Assembly (NCBI GenBank): GCA_028277605.1
Contig: JANQFZ010000026.1
Location: 1-64,000, forward strand
DNA from: Vallitaleaceae bacterium
Lineage (GTDB): Bacteria > Bacillota > Clostridia > Lachnospirales > Vallitaleaceae
Direction of reading: 5' to 3'
Length of the DNA: 64,000 nt
Positions 54,336-62,969 of the stretch are shown one piece after another. The position numbers and the translations under genes were made by a program. Position 1 is the first letter of the stretch, and every line of letters starts with the position of its first letter. The notes beneath the pieces were generated by a model that was given only the letters and a program-made list of their open reading frames with translations, ran no database searches and was not told the DNA's origin.

Positions 54336-55721
54336 TTACTTCTTATATTTTTTGAACTCAAGGTTTAATTTATCAATCGTATCTTTAACATACTGCTTAA
54401 TTGTTTCTTCATCTTCTACTTTATTCTGAGCTATCTTAAGGATGATATCACGCGCAAATGTTTCTGATAAATACGGGTAGCCAACAGAAACAGGACGTGC
54501 TTTATTGGTATTCTCCACTTGATATTTTAAGACTGACCATGCTTCATTATGGTAGTCATTATCTGTATTAGTATCAATAACAGATATAGACTGCTTGCGT
54601 CCTGGGATGGCTCCATTAGCATGATAGTACTCTGCTGAAGCTTCATCATTGGTCATCCACTCCATAACATCGACAACCTCTTTCGTTTTAGGATTATCCA
54701 TAGCTAAACGATTAGACCGCACAAATGCCCAACTCCCTGATGGCGTAAAGTTACCTGTATAAGATGCATCCATTTTTGGGTATCTAACGGTTCTAAATTT
54801 CAAACTGGGGTAATTCTTTTCCAAATCAGAAATATACCAAAAACCTGCTACAGCCATAGCTGCTTTACCTGTATGAAACGCTTTCTCTGGTTCTATGGCT
54901 TGAGCATAATCATTGGCAAAGAATTTTCCAAATTGCACTAAGGCTTCAATATTCTGAGGGCTGTTGAGTACCTCATCGAGCGTCAAGCCATCATCTGCAA
55001 CGACTTGACCTCCATTGGACCAAAAGAGCGGCGTTAAATAATACATAGCTATTTCATAAGCTCCTTTAGGAATATCACTGGTGAGAAAGTCTACAATAAG
55101 CTCAAGATTCTTTATCGATGCTTTATCCTTTGTTTCTGGATTCGTTCGAAGCTGTTGAATCGCCTCTGTAACTTTATAAAAATCTTCCCAAGTCCAATCT
55201 TCATCCATTGAAGGAATCAATAATTTAACCTCTTGTGGCAGTTCTTGAATAACATCTTCATTATACATAATTGCCACACCAGAATCTTGGTAACCCAAAG
55301 CATAGAGCTTTCCATCCACAGTACCTTGCTCTATCATAGCATCGGTAAAGCCATTGACAAAATTAGAATCTATAATGCCATCTAATGTACCTATAACTCC
55401 AGAATCAGCATAAGATGCAACATCAGGACCATCTAATGTGAAAATATCAGGTACTTCATTGGACGTTATAGCAGCATTCAGCTTGTCAATATATCCCGAC
55501 CCCGCTCCAGCTCTAGTAAAATTCTGTATTTCAACTTGACGTTTATCAGGATGAGCAGCATTATAAGCATCTACACGATCTGCAAACATCCTTCCCTCTG
55601 GGTGATCAGGCGAAGCTTGTGTCCAAATAATGATTTTATCGTCTGCATTCGTTTTCTTTGTACATCCTGCAATAGAAACAACCATAACAACCGCCAAAAA
55701 CATGATCACTAATTTTTTCAT
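54336..55721 (-). CDS. Sugar-binding lipoprotein of an ABC transporter
   Basis: A 461-residue extracellular solute-binding protein (family 1). It has lipoprotein signal MKKLVIMFLAVVMVVSIAGC, lipobox IAGC (Cys20 lipidated), and SBP_bac_1 pattern (IIIWTQASPDHPEGRMFADR, DIFTLDGPDVASYADSG, FHTGKAAMAVAGFWYISDLE). It captures the sugar and passes it to the two permeases. It is first in the operon, downstream of a strong promoter and a palindromic operator. AAGGAGTGG precedes the ATG. Confidence 0.92.
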   Translation of the reverse strand: MKKLVIMFLAVVMVVSIAGCTKKTNADDKIIIWTQASPDHPEGRMFADRVDAYNAAHPDKRQVEIQNFTRAGAGSGYIDKLNAAITSNEVPDIFTLDGPDVASYADSGVIGTLDGIIDSNFVNGFTDAMIEQGTVDGKLYALGYQDSGVAIMYNEDVIQELPQEVKLLIPSMDEDWTWEDFYKVTEAIQQLRTNPETKDKASIKNLELIVDFLTSDIPKGAYEIAMYYLTPLFWSNGGQVVADDGLTLDEVLNSPQNIEALVQFGKFFANDYAQAIEPEKAFHTGKAAMAVAGFWYISDLEKNYPSLKFRTVRYPKMDASYTGNFTPSGSWAFVRSNRLAMDNPKTKEVVDVMEWMTNDEASAEYYHANGAIPGRKQSISVIDTNTDNDYHNEAWSVLKYQVENTNKARPVSVGYPYLSETFARDIILKIAQNKVEDEETIKQYVKDTIDKLNLEFKKYKK

Positions 55722-55754
55722 TGTTCCACTCCTTAGTTTTTAATATTGTGTTGT

Positions 55755-55805
55755 GAATACGTATTCTTATAATCATATTATATAGCCCACTTTTTCTTTT
55801 GTCAA
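55755..55805 (-). promoter_or_regulatory. Sugar-operon promoter with palindromic operator
   Basis: On the minus strand TTGACA (55805-55800) and TATAAT (55782-55777) are exactly 17 bases apart. The perfect palindrome GAATACGTATTC (55755-55766) starts ten bases past the -10, around the expected start of transcription. This is a classic repressor position for a LacI-family protein. Confidence 0.8.
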
Positions 55806-56061
55806 TGATTTTTAATTTTACTTTCATAAACCCTATTTTTTTAGATCATTTGTATAATAAGTCATTTATGACTATAAGAATATCTACTAAATAATATTCC
55901 CTTTTTGCCAGCTAAATAAGCAATATAATGCCATTGATAGTTTATCCTATGAAACGATCATGCATCTAGCACTAAAATTCAATAGTATTAGTTTTGAAGC
56001 CGAACAATTCCGTATTTATTTTTTCTTAGAAATGGTGTATAGTATTCTTATATGAAACTAA

Positions 56062-56073
56062 GAATAGGTATTC
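56062..56073 (+). promoter_or_regulatory. Second operator, before lacI-type gene
   Basis: GAATAGGTATTC matches the operator at 55755 with one base different (GAATACGTATTC). It lies ten bases upstream of the regulator's ATG (56084), suggesting autoregulation. The remaining 55722-56083 gap shows only AT-rich DNA. Confidence 0.7.
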
Positions 56074-56083
56074 AGGTGATAGA

Positions 56084-57076
56084 ATGAGAATTACTATGAA
56101 ACAGATTGCAGAAATGGCTCATGTTTCCCAGCCTACTGTATCAAGAGTTATCAATGGGAATAAAAATGTCAATAAAGAGGTTGCGAAAAGAGTCTTAAAA
56201 GTCATTGATGAGGTGGGCTATCAACCTAACAAAGCAGCTCAGACCTTAAAAAGAAACAGCTCTTTTTTAACAGGAGTTAGTGTTATTAACATAACCAACC
56301 CTTATTTCATGGAACTTGTAGAAGCTTTAGAGCTAGAGGCTAGACAAAACGGTTACAATATTATCCTACATAATTGTAATCATAATCCCGTAACAGAGTG
56401 GGAAAATATACAAAATTTTATAGCTAGACAAGTGGATGCATTTATTATCGTTCCAATCTCAGATAATAACTTAAACAAAATTAAGCAACTAAAAATTCCA
56501 ACTGTGGTAATTACTTTGATAAAGGACTCTTTTGATAGCGTCGCAATATCCCATCGCCGAGGTGGACAATTAGCAGCAGAGCATTTTATAAAAAATGGAC
56601 ATACACGTTTTGGATATATTGGGTTAAAGGATGATAATAAATTTGAAGGATTTAAAGGAGCATTATATGACAATGGAATTACCTTTAATATGGATAATTT
56701 TATTAGCCTAGACAGTTCTCCAAATAATAATTATTTGATACACAAAGATATTCATAAGTATCTAGATAAGCACAAAGATATTAGTTTTACAGCAGTTTTC
56801 ACAATAAATGATATCGCTGCATTAGAATTTATTAAAGTGATGAATACTATAGAAAAAAAGGTTCCAGAGGACATTGCTGTGGTTGGATTTGATGACACCA
56901 TATTGGCTAAATCATTTAGCATATCAAGTATCCGTCAGCCAATAAAAGAAATGGCTAAATGCGCTTTTAAGATACTCCTTGATAGAATTAGAAATAATAC
57001 TATAGATGAAGCTGTTAAAATTGAGCTAGAACCCGATTTAATTATTCGCAACAGTTCTAATCTTTTACGTGAATAA
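56084..57076 (+). CDS. LacI-family transcriptional regulator
   Basis: A 330-residue repressor. The N-terminal LacI HTH is MKQIAEMAHVSQPTVSRVIN (about 5-24), with hinge helix PNKAAQTLKRNS. The periplasmic-binding-like domain reads TGVSVINITNPYFMELVEAL, DAFIIVPISDNN and VVGFDDTILAKSF. It is divergent from the sugar transporter operon, so it very probably represses that operon until the sugar (or its phosphorylated form) binds. The two near-identical palindromes flank the divergent region. The start is at ATG 56084, preceded by AGGTGAT. Confidence 0.93.
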   Translation: MRITMKQIAEMAHVSQPTVSRVINGNKNVNKEVAKRVLKVIDEVGYQPNKAAQTLKRNSSFLTGVSVINITNPYFMELVEALELEARQNGYNIILHNCNHNPVTEWENIQNFIARQVDAFIIVPISDNNLNKIKQLKIPTVVITLIKDSFDSVAISHRRGGQLAAEHFIKNGHTRFGYIGLKDDNKFEGFKGALYDNGITFNMDNFISLDSSPNNNYLIHKDIHKYLDKHKDISFTAVFTINDIAALEFIKVMNTIEKKVPEDIAVVGFDDTILAKSFSISSIRQPIKEMAKCAFKILLDRIRNNTIDEAVKIELEPDLIIRNSSNLLRE

Positions 57077-57107
57077 GGGAAAGCACTTAATAATTTAATG
57101 TTTTCCC
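57077..57107. terminator. Hairpin between convergent lacI and pfkA genes
   Basis: GGGAAAGCA (57077-57085) and TGTTTTCCC (57099-57107) form a 9-bp stem with one G-U pair. The T-run is poor, so a factor-independent role is uncertain. Confidence 0.45.
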
Positions 57108-57115
57108 GTAACACT

Positions 57116-58183
57116 TTAATCTCCAAAACTAATACCAATACTTCTACCGGATTGGATGATTGAATTATTTTGATGAACAAGCTTCAGCTTTCCAGCAATT
57201 TCTTCCAACGGCGTAGCTACAATTTTATTATCAATTAATGAGACGGTTTTACCATAATCATCTTCACAAATTAATGAAGCAGCATAAGTTCCAAACCGAG
57301 TAGCTAATACCCTATCATAAGGGGATGGTGAACCACCTCTTTGCTGATGCCCTGGTATGGTCACTCTAGTCTCTATACCTAGTTCATTTTCTATTTTTTT
57401 TGAAAGTAGATATGAAACCGAAAGTGAACCAAGCTTCTTTCTTTGTTTCTTGTATTCTTTCTTAGGCAGAATAGATTCTTCTATCGTAAGTGCTCCCTCA
57501 GCTACTGCAAGAATAGAGAAATTCTTTGTTTCATGGCGTTTCTTTAAAGCTGTAATAACTTGATTAGAATCAAAAGGAATTTCAGGGATTAAAATAACAT
57601 CAGCCCCACCAGCCATGCCTGCATACAACGTCAACCAACCTGCTTTGTGTCCCATAAGCTCTACCAACATGATTCTATCATGCGAATCTGCTGTTGTATG
57701 TATTCTATCTATAACCTCTGTAGCAATATCAACAGCACTATGGAAACCAAAAGTTACATCTGTTCCACAAATATCATTATCTATGGTTTTTGGTAGTGCA
57801 ACTATATTTAATCCATTTTCCCTCAATAAGTTCGCATTCTTATGTGTCCCATTTCCGCCAAGTGTTACTAAACAATCAAGCCTCAATGACTCATAGGTAT
57901 TAATCATACATTTAATTTTATCTATATTATCTTCTCCAATAATCCTCATTTTTTTAAAAGGAGTTCTAGCAGTTCCAAGAATTGTACCCCCTCTTGTTAA
58001 AATACCAGAAAAATCTTGAGGAGACATTTCAATTGTATTGTTATAGATTAATCCTTTAAAACCATCCTTAATACCAACTATTTGACAATCAAACATTTCA
58101 TACGCCGCTTTTGCCACACCTCTTAATGCTGCATTTAATCCTGGACAATCTCCACCACTAGTTAATATTCCGATACGCTTCAT
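57116..58183 (-). CDS. pfkA: 6-phosphofructokinase
   Basis: A 355-residue glycolytic kinase making fructose-1,6-bisphosphate. It has N-terminal MKRIGILTSGGDCPGLNAAL, TRGGTILGTAR, the nucleotide-site motif LGGNGTHKNA, catalytic PKTIDNDICGTDVTFGF with the base Asp, MGHKAGWLTLYAG, and IPGHQQRGGSPSPYDRVLAT. The usual GGDGS is GGNGT here, while the following Gly is of ATP type and PKTIDND is of the type shared with PPi-linked and long-clade enzymes. This combination is seen in clostridial group-III-like PFKs. The phosphoryl donor needs assay. The start ATG 58183 is ten bases past AAGGAG. Confidence 0.88.
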   Translation of the reverse strand: MKRIGILTSGGDCPGLNAALRGVAKAAYEMFDCQIVGIKDGFKGLIYNNTIEMSPQDFSGILTRGGTILGTARTPFKKMRIIGEDNIDKIKCMINTYESLRLDCLVTLGGNGTHKNANLLRENGLNIVALPKTIDNDICGTDVTFGFHSAVDIATEVIDRIHTTADSHDRIMLVELMGHKAGWLTLYAGMAGGADVILIPEIPFDSNQVITALKKRHETKNFSILAVAEGALTIEESILPKKEYKKQRKKLGSLSVSYLLSKKIENELGIETRVTIPGHQQRGGSPSPYDRVLATRFGTYAASLICEDDYGKTVSLIDNKIVATPLEEIAGKLKLVHQNNSIIQSGRSIGISFGD

Positions 58184-58367
58184 CACCATTACTCTCCTTA
58201 TCAAAGTTAAGTTCAAATCTACTAGGATTATTTTACTATAAAATTAGTGTATGGTAAAATAATTAAAAATATTAAATAGAAATAAGACACTTATTGTCAA
58301 AACATGTATTGACTTACATTAAATAATTAGATATCTTTATAACAACACCATTTTAAGGATTGGTAAA

Positions 58368-61121
58368 ATGAAATTAAAACATAAAGTAGGATTATTTGTC
58401 ATTTTAATCCTTGCAGCCTTAGTATTACACCTGACTTCACAAAGTCAATTATTAAAAAATGAAAAAGACAACATATCAAATTATCCTGTCATATATACTA
58501 AGGAGGGTGATGTTCTTTATAATGTCATGTATCCTTATTTAAATGCCATGGTAGAGTATACTCTCAATGACTCCTATACTCTTATCTCACCTGAACAACC
58601 GTTAACCTTTTATATTCCTGAGCCTATAATTAATGGCTCCTTAACCTATGACCTTGTGGATACCACAACAGGTAAAAGTCTATACTCCAGTACCATAAAA
58701 AATAATGTCATAGAACACAATAAGGAAGGCTCTATTTTTACACTTACACTTCCTAAACTAACTATAGGTTTAGAAAAATATGTATTAAAGTTAACCTATA
58801 ACAAGGATAATACTGACGTTTTTTACTATCAACCCTTTTACTATCACTCCGAACCTCAATTGGTTGAAAATGCTCTAAATAAAGTAAGCAGCTTCTATCA
58901 TTCTACATTTAATAAAGATAAAAAAAGCCTTAAGCCTCATTTAATGGAACATGAAACCGCACCGTTGCATCATTTAGCTTATGCTAATTTAAGCTCTGAT
59001 ATTGAAACCCTGATATGGAATTTTAAGGGTGATATGATAAAGATGAATGAACCTATCCCTAGAATTACTTCCATTGATCCTCATACATTTGGTATGGAAA
59101 TTGAATTAACCTATACACAAGCTGTAAGAAACCAGAGCACCTTTGAGTACTGGGATTTCAAAGAAGTATATACGATTGATCCAGCGGAAGGAAACTATGT
59201 CATTTCCAACTATGAAAGATATGGAAATACCAATGATTCTCCCCATATCGATAAATATAGTATCTATATGGGTACTGGTTATGAGAATCAGATAACCCAT
59301 ATAACAGCTTCAGATAATAACCAATATACTGCCTTTATAAAGAATTTAGACCTTTGGCTATATAATCATACGACACATACTTTAACGAAAATATTTAGCT
59401 TTGATCAATTAAATAGTGATTACATCGTTGACAATTACAGGAGGCATGGGTTACGTATTCTTACTGTTACTGACGATGGAAAGGTTGTATATGGCATCTA
59501 TGGCTACATGAATCATGGTGTTTTTAGTGCTTACAACGGCTTATGGGTTCGCTCCTATTATACCGCTACACAATCTTGTGATAACATAGTATTTATTCCT
59601 ATTAACTATGATTTAACAACGTTAGAATTCTATATGAACGGTTTATGCATACAAAACCATTTTTTATATATGTCCATAAATGATGTACTCTATACCATTG
59701 ACTTAGATACATATAGTTATACACAGTCAGCACAACGACTACCAATGAATCAAGATTTAATTAAGAAAAATGAGAATAATGTTTTAAGAGCTTGGCAGGA
59801 GAGTCAGAGCAAACATAATCACAACATCCACAGCCTAAATTTAGAGCATAATCTGAGCAAAACCTTATCCACAGCCGATCCATCAGAAGGTATGCATCTA
59901 ATTGATGTCTTAGATGATACAATTATCATAGCAGAATACGAGATAAAAAAGTCATTTGAACGTTTAGACGGCACCGTTATTTATCCCTATAAAGCCGTGC
60001 ATCTATATAATGAAATAGGAGAACTAAAACAAACACTGTACCCATCCGATAATACTTTTTACAAAAGCATACAGATATCTGAAGATTATCAGCTTAAGGT
60101 GATACCATGCCAATACCATGAAAAGGTACAGAACAATGCTATTTATTCTAAAGTAATCTTTACAGAAATGGAGTCAGTAACTCTTGTAGAAGATATTAGA
60201 AATAATCCTAAGCATGAACCTTTAATTCATGTAACAACTAATGGTTATGATACGATTATCAAAACAGATGCTTTAATTGAATCCATTAATGAAAGAATCT
60301 TAACAGAACAGCAAAAGAATAACCAAGCTTGGGTAATACCCATTTCCTTTAGCAAAGAGCAAACCTATTACACCCTATATTCCAATCAACAATTAGTAGG
60401 AACCTATAAAAATGTAGTTGATGCATTTAACGCCAGCGAGCAATATCCTTTATCAATGGTTTATCAAACAAAGGGTTTAACACGTAAAAGATTTGGACTG
60501 ACTTCAGAACAGCCACGTTCCACTCTAATTAATGAGGTTCCTATTATAGCACAAAAACCCGATCTGCCCCGTGGGTGTGAAGTTACCAGCTTAAGTATGC
60601 TATTAACCTATCATATGGGAGTGTCTATCGATAAACTTTCACTTGCAGATGAAATTGAAAAAGACGAAACAATCTATAGTATAGAAGATGGATTTATACA
60701 TTTTGGGGATATGCATACTGGGTTTGTCGGAGATATGAGAAACATAGAAAATAAGGGGATTGGTGTTTATTGTCAACCTCTTATTAATTTAGCAGAAAAC
60801 TATGTTGCCAATCAGGTTCTAAATCTTACTGGGAGTCGATTTGAAGATATCTTATCCTTTGTAAGCGAAGGATACCCAGTCTTGGTCATTACCCCAAACA
60901 TCTATAATGATGTTAGTGATAAAACCACACAGCATTGGAAAACCCCTAATGGCATCATGGAAATCTCCTATTATGAACACTGTGTCGTCATAGTCGGTTA
61001 TGATGAGCACATGATTTACTATAATGATCCTTCAAAAAACAAAAGAGATCACAGACCCATTCATAGTTTCAAAGCGGGCTGGAATGCTCAAGGTAGACAA
61101 GCATTAGTAATTTATGATTAA
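58368..61121 (+). CDS. Large exported protein with C39-like cysteine peptidase domain
   Basis: A 917-residue protein with an N-terminal membrane helix (VGLFVILILAALVLHL, about 7-24), probably exported and anchored. A very long middle (about 60-700) is rich in beta strands, aromatic residues and Asn/Tyr and matches no family I can name. Residues about 720-917 form a peptidase C39-like domain (PF13529 type): catalytic Cys737 in RGCEVTSLSMLLTY, His871 in YYEHCVVIVGYD and Asn/Asp886-887 in YYNDPSKNK. Similar domains cleave peptides or cell-wall links. No partner bacteriocin gene is nearby. The start is ATG 58368, with AAGGATTGGTAAA before it. Confidence 0.75.
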   Translation: MKLKHKVGLFVILILAALVLHLTSQSQLLKNEKDNISNYPVIYTKEGDVLYNVMYPYLNAMVEYTLNDSYTLISPEQPLTFYIPEPIINGSLTYDLVDTTTGKSLYSSTIKNNVIEHNKEGSIFTLTLPKLTIGLEKYVLKLTYNKDNTDVFYYQPFYYHSEPQLVENALNKVSSFYHSTFNKDKKSLKPHLMEHETAPLHHLAYANLSSDIETLIWNFKGDMIKMNEPIPRITSIDPHTFGMEIELTYTQAVRNQSTFEYWDFKEVYTIDPAEGNYVISNYERYGNTNDSPHIDKYSIYMGTGYENQITHITASDNNQYTAFIKNLDLWLYNHTTHTLTKIFSFDQLNSDYIVDNYRRHGLRILTVTDDGKVVYGIYGYMNHGVFSAYNGLWVRSYYTATQSCDNIVFIPINYDLTTLEFYMNGLCIQNHFLYMSINDVLYTIDLDTYSYTQSAQRLPMNQDLIKKNENNVLRAWQESQSKHNHNIHSLNLEHNLSKTLSTADPSEGMHLIDVLDDTIIIAEYEIKKSFERLDGTVIYPYKAVHLYNEIGELKQTLYPSDNTFYKSIQISEDYQLKVIPCQYHEKVQNNAIYSKVIFTEMESVTLVEDIRNNPKHEPLIHVTTNGYDTIIKTDALIESINERILTEQQKNNQAWVIPISFSKEQTYYTLYSNQQLVGTYKNVVDAFNASEQYPLSMVYQTKGLTRKRFGLTSEQPRSTLINEVPIIAQKPDLPRGCEVTSLSMLLTYHMGVSIDKLSLADEIEKDETIYSIEDGFIHFGDMHTGFVGDMRNIENKGIGVYCQPLINLAENYVANQVLNLTGSRFEDILSFVSEGYPVLVITPNIYNDVSDKTTQHWKTPNGIMEISYYEHCVVIVGYDEHMIYYNDPSKNKRDHRPIHSFKAGWNAQGRQALVIYD

Positions 61122-61168
61122 AGGCTATCACTAACGGTATTGCGTATTATCAAGTGACAGCCTTATAT
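61119..61168. terminator. Hairpin between convergent C39-like and aminopeptidase genes
   Basis: AAGGCTATCACT (61121-61132) and AGTGACAGCCTT (61153-61164) form a 12-bp stem with one mismatch. Confidence 0.55.
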
Positions 61169-61171
61169 GAC

Positions 61172-62287
61172 TTACTTAAGATTTTCTGGATTAAGCGGTT
61201 TTAATTCATCAATAACAAATATGCCATCTTTTCTAATCAGTACGTCATCAAAATAAATCTCTCCTCCTCCGTACTCAGTAGCTTGAATTAAAACAATATC
61301 CCAGTGAATAGAGGAACGATTGCCATTAAACGCGTTGTCGTAGCTATTACCAGGTGTGAAGTGAATACTACGCTGTATCTTTTCATCAAATAAAGTCTCT
61401 TTCATGGGGGTTGTTATATATGGGTTAACACCAATTGCAAATTCACCAATATACCTCGCACCTTCATCTGTATCTAGTATTTTATTGAGTTTTTCTGTAT
61501 TAGTGGATGTTGCTTTTATAATTTTGCCATTTTCAAATTCAAAGCAAATGTTCTCATATAAAGAACCCAGATAAACGGATGGTGTGTTATAAGTAATCTT
61601 TCCATTAACAGAATCTCTAACTGGTGCTGTATACACTTCTCCATCTGGAATGTTACACTCACCAGCACATTTGATAACTGGAATACCTTTAATTGAGAAG
61701 GTTAAATCTGTATCAGGACTAACAATTCTTACCTTGTCTGTTTTTTCCATTATTTCTACTAATGGATCCATAGCTTTAGACATCTTATTGTAATCAACAT
61801 TACATACATCAAAATAAAAATCTTCAAACCCTTCTAAGCTGGTGTTAGATAACTGTGCCATCGAATCATTAGGATATCTTAAGACCACCCATTTTGTATT
61901 AGGTACTCTGATTTGGTGATGGACAGTCTGCATATAGTATCTTTCATATAGTTCTATCTTTTCTGATGGTACGTCTGCTAACTCTGTGACATTATCTCCA
62001 GCTGTAACACCGATATAGCAATCCATATCTTTCATTCTCTGTGCATCCCATTTTGCCCATAACTTAATTTGCTCTTCTGTACAATTTAACAGCATCTCTC
62101 TAAGCACACGCTGGTTAATAAAACTTTCAAATGGTATTCCGCCTGCTTCGTATATTTTTTTGATTAATGCTTTTACTAAAGGCTCTGTTGAAATACCTCT
62201 GTAAGTAATTAGTACTTTTTCTCCTTTTTGAACTTGGCATGAGTAATTCACCAAATTATCAGCGAGCTTTATGATTCTTGAATCCAT
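61172..62287 (-). CDS. M29-family aminopeptidase
   Basis: A 371-residue metalloaminopeptidase (AmpS/PepS/aminopeptidase T family) removing N-terminal residues from peptides in the cytoplasm. The dimetal-site segments are CAGECNIPDGEVYTAP, ARYIGEFAIGVNP and QRSIHFTPGNSYDNAFNGNR followed by SSIHWDIV. The first 40 residues, LADNLVNYSCQVQKGEKVLI, are typical. AAGGAAAATAAACT precedes the ATG. It is convergent with the C39-like gene and is followed, on the other strand, by pepT. Confidence 0.9.
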   Translation of the reverse strand: MDSRIIKLADNLVNYSCQVQKGEKVLITYRGISTEPLVKALIKKIYEAGGIPFESFINQRVLREMLLNCTEEQIKLWAKWDAQRMKDMDCYIGVTAGDNVTELADVPSEKIELYERYYMQTVHHQIRVPNTKWVVLRYPNDSMAQLSNTSLEGFEDFYFDVCNVDYNKMSKAMDPLVEIMEKTDKVRIVSPDTDLTFSIKGIPVIKCAGECNIPDGEVYTAPVRDSVNGKITYNTPSVYLGSLYENICFEFENGKIIKATSTNTEKLNKILDTDEGARYIGEFAIGVNPYITTPMKETLFDEKIQRSIHFTPGNSYDNAFNGNRSSIHWDIVLIQATEYGGGEIYFDDVLIRKDGIFVIDELKPLNPENLK

Positions 62288-62969
62288 AGTTTATTTTCCT
62301 TTCTATGTGTCATTTTCATATTTAACTCCATTTAATCATCTATTTTTTAAATAAATTTCATTCTCAATAATTGACTCTTAAGTATGTAGATCTAGTACGG
62401 ATAATTTCTAATTAAATGATTATTGCAATCCAAGCCAATCATTAGAATGTACCTATGAGAAAGACATCATATAAATAATAACGTAATTTCATAGATAAAA
62501 CAAGAATATATCTTTTTATAATTTTTATAAATCTACATATCTCTATTTAAATAGTCATTTTCTTTTAAGATGAGTTATTTATTGCTATTGCAGATAACTT
62601 TTAACAGGATACTTGCTATGTGTTTAATCCCCTTAGGAAGATGGAAATGTAATAGGAAATGTAAAAACTTAGAACCTCACTGGTAGGAAAAACCGAAAAA
62701 TGATTCGCATATTGTAGGAATACTTTAAAAGGTATATAATAGAAATGTATGTATACTTATGGTAATGATGAGTAAATACCTTTCAACTTCACTTATTATA
62801 AAAACAAGAAACGAGCAGAAGATTAATTTAATTATTTTAGGCAATATTAAACAGTGGACAAGTCAATGGAATACAAATATATAAATTCAACGTAATAATA
62901 TCTATTGTAGATCTAGAACTTAACAAAGGTCTTAGAAACTTTGTTTAATAATAAAGGAGATGAATACTA
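62288..62969. other. Intergenic with pepT promoter and leader hairpin
   Basis: This 682-base gap between divergent peptidase genes holds a plus-strand promoter, TTGTAG (62712-62717) and TATAAT (62735-62740) with a 17-base spacer, giving a leader of about 220 bases. A hairpin TTAACAAAG/CTTTGTTTAA (62920-62948) sits immediately before the AAAGGAG ribosome site of pepT. No known riboswitch was recognised. AATGATT/AATCATT form a further short repeat near 62420-62445. Confidence 0.55.
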
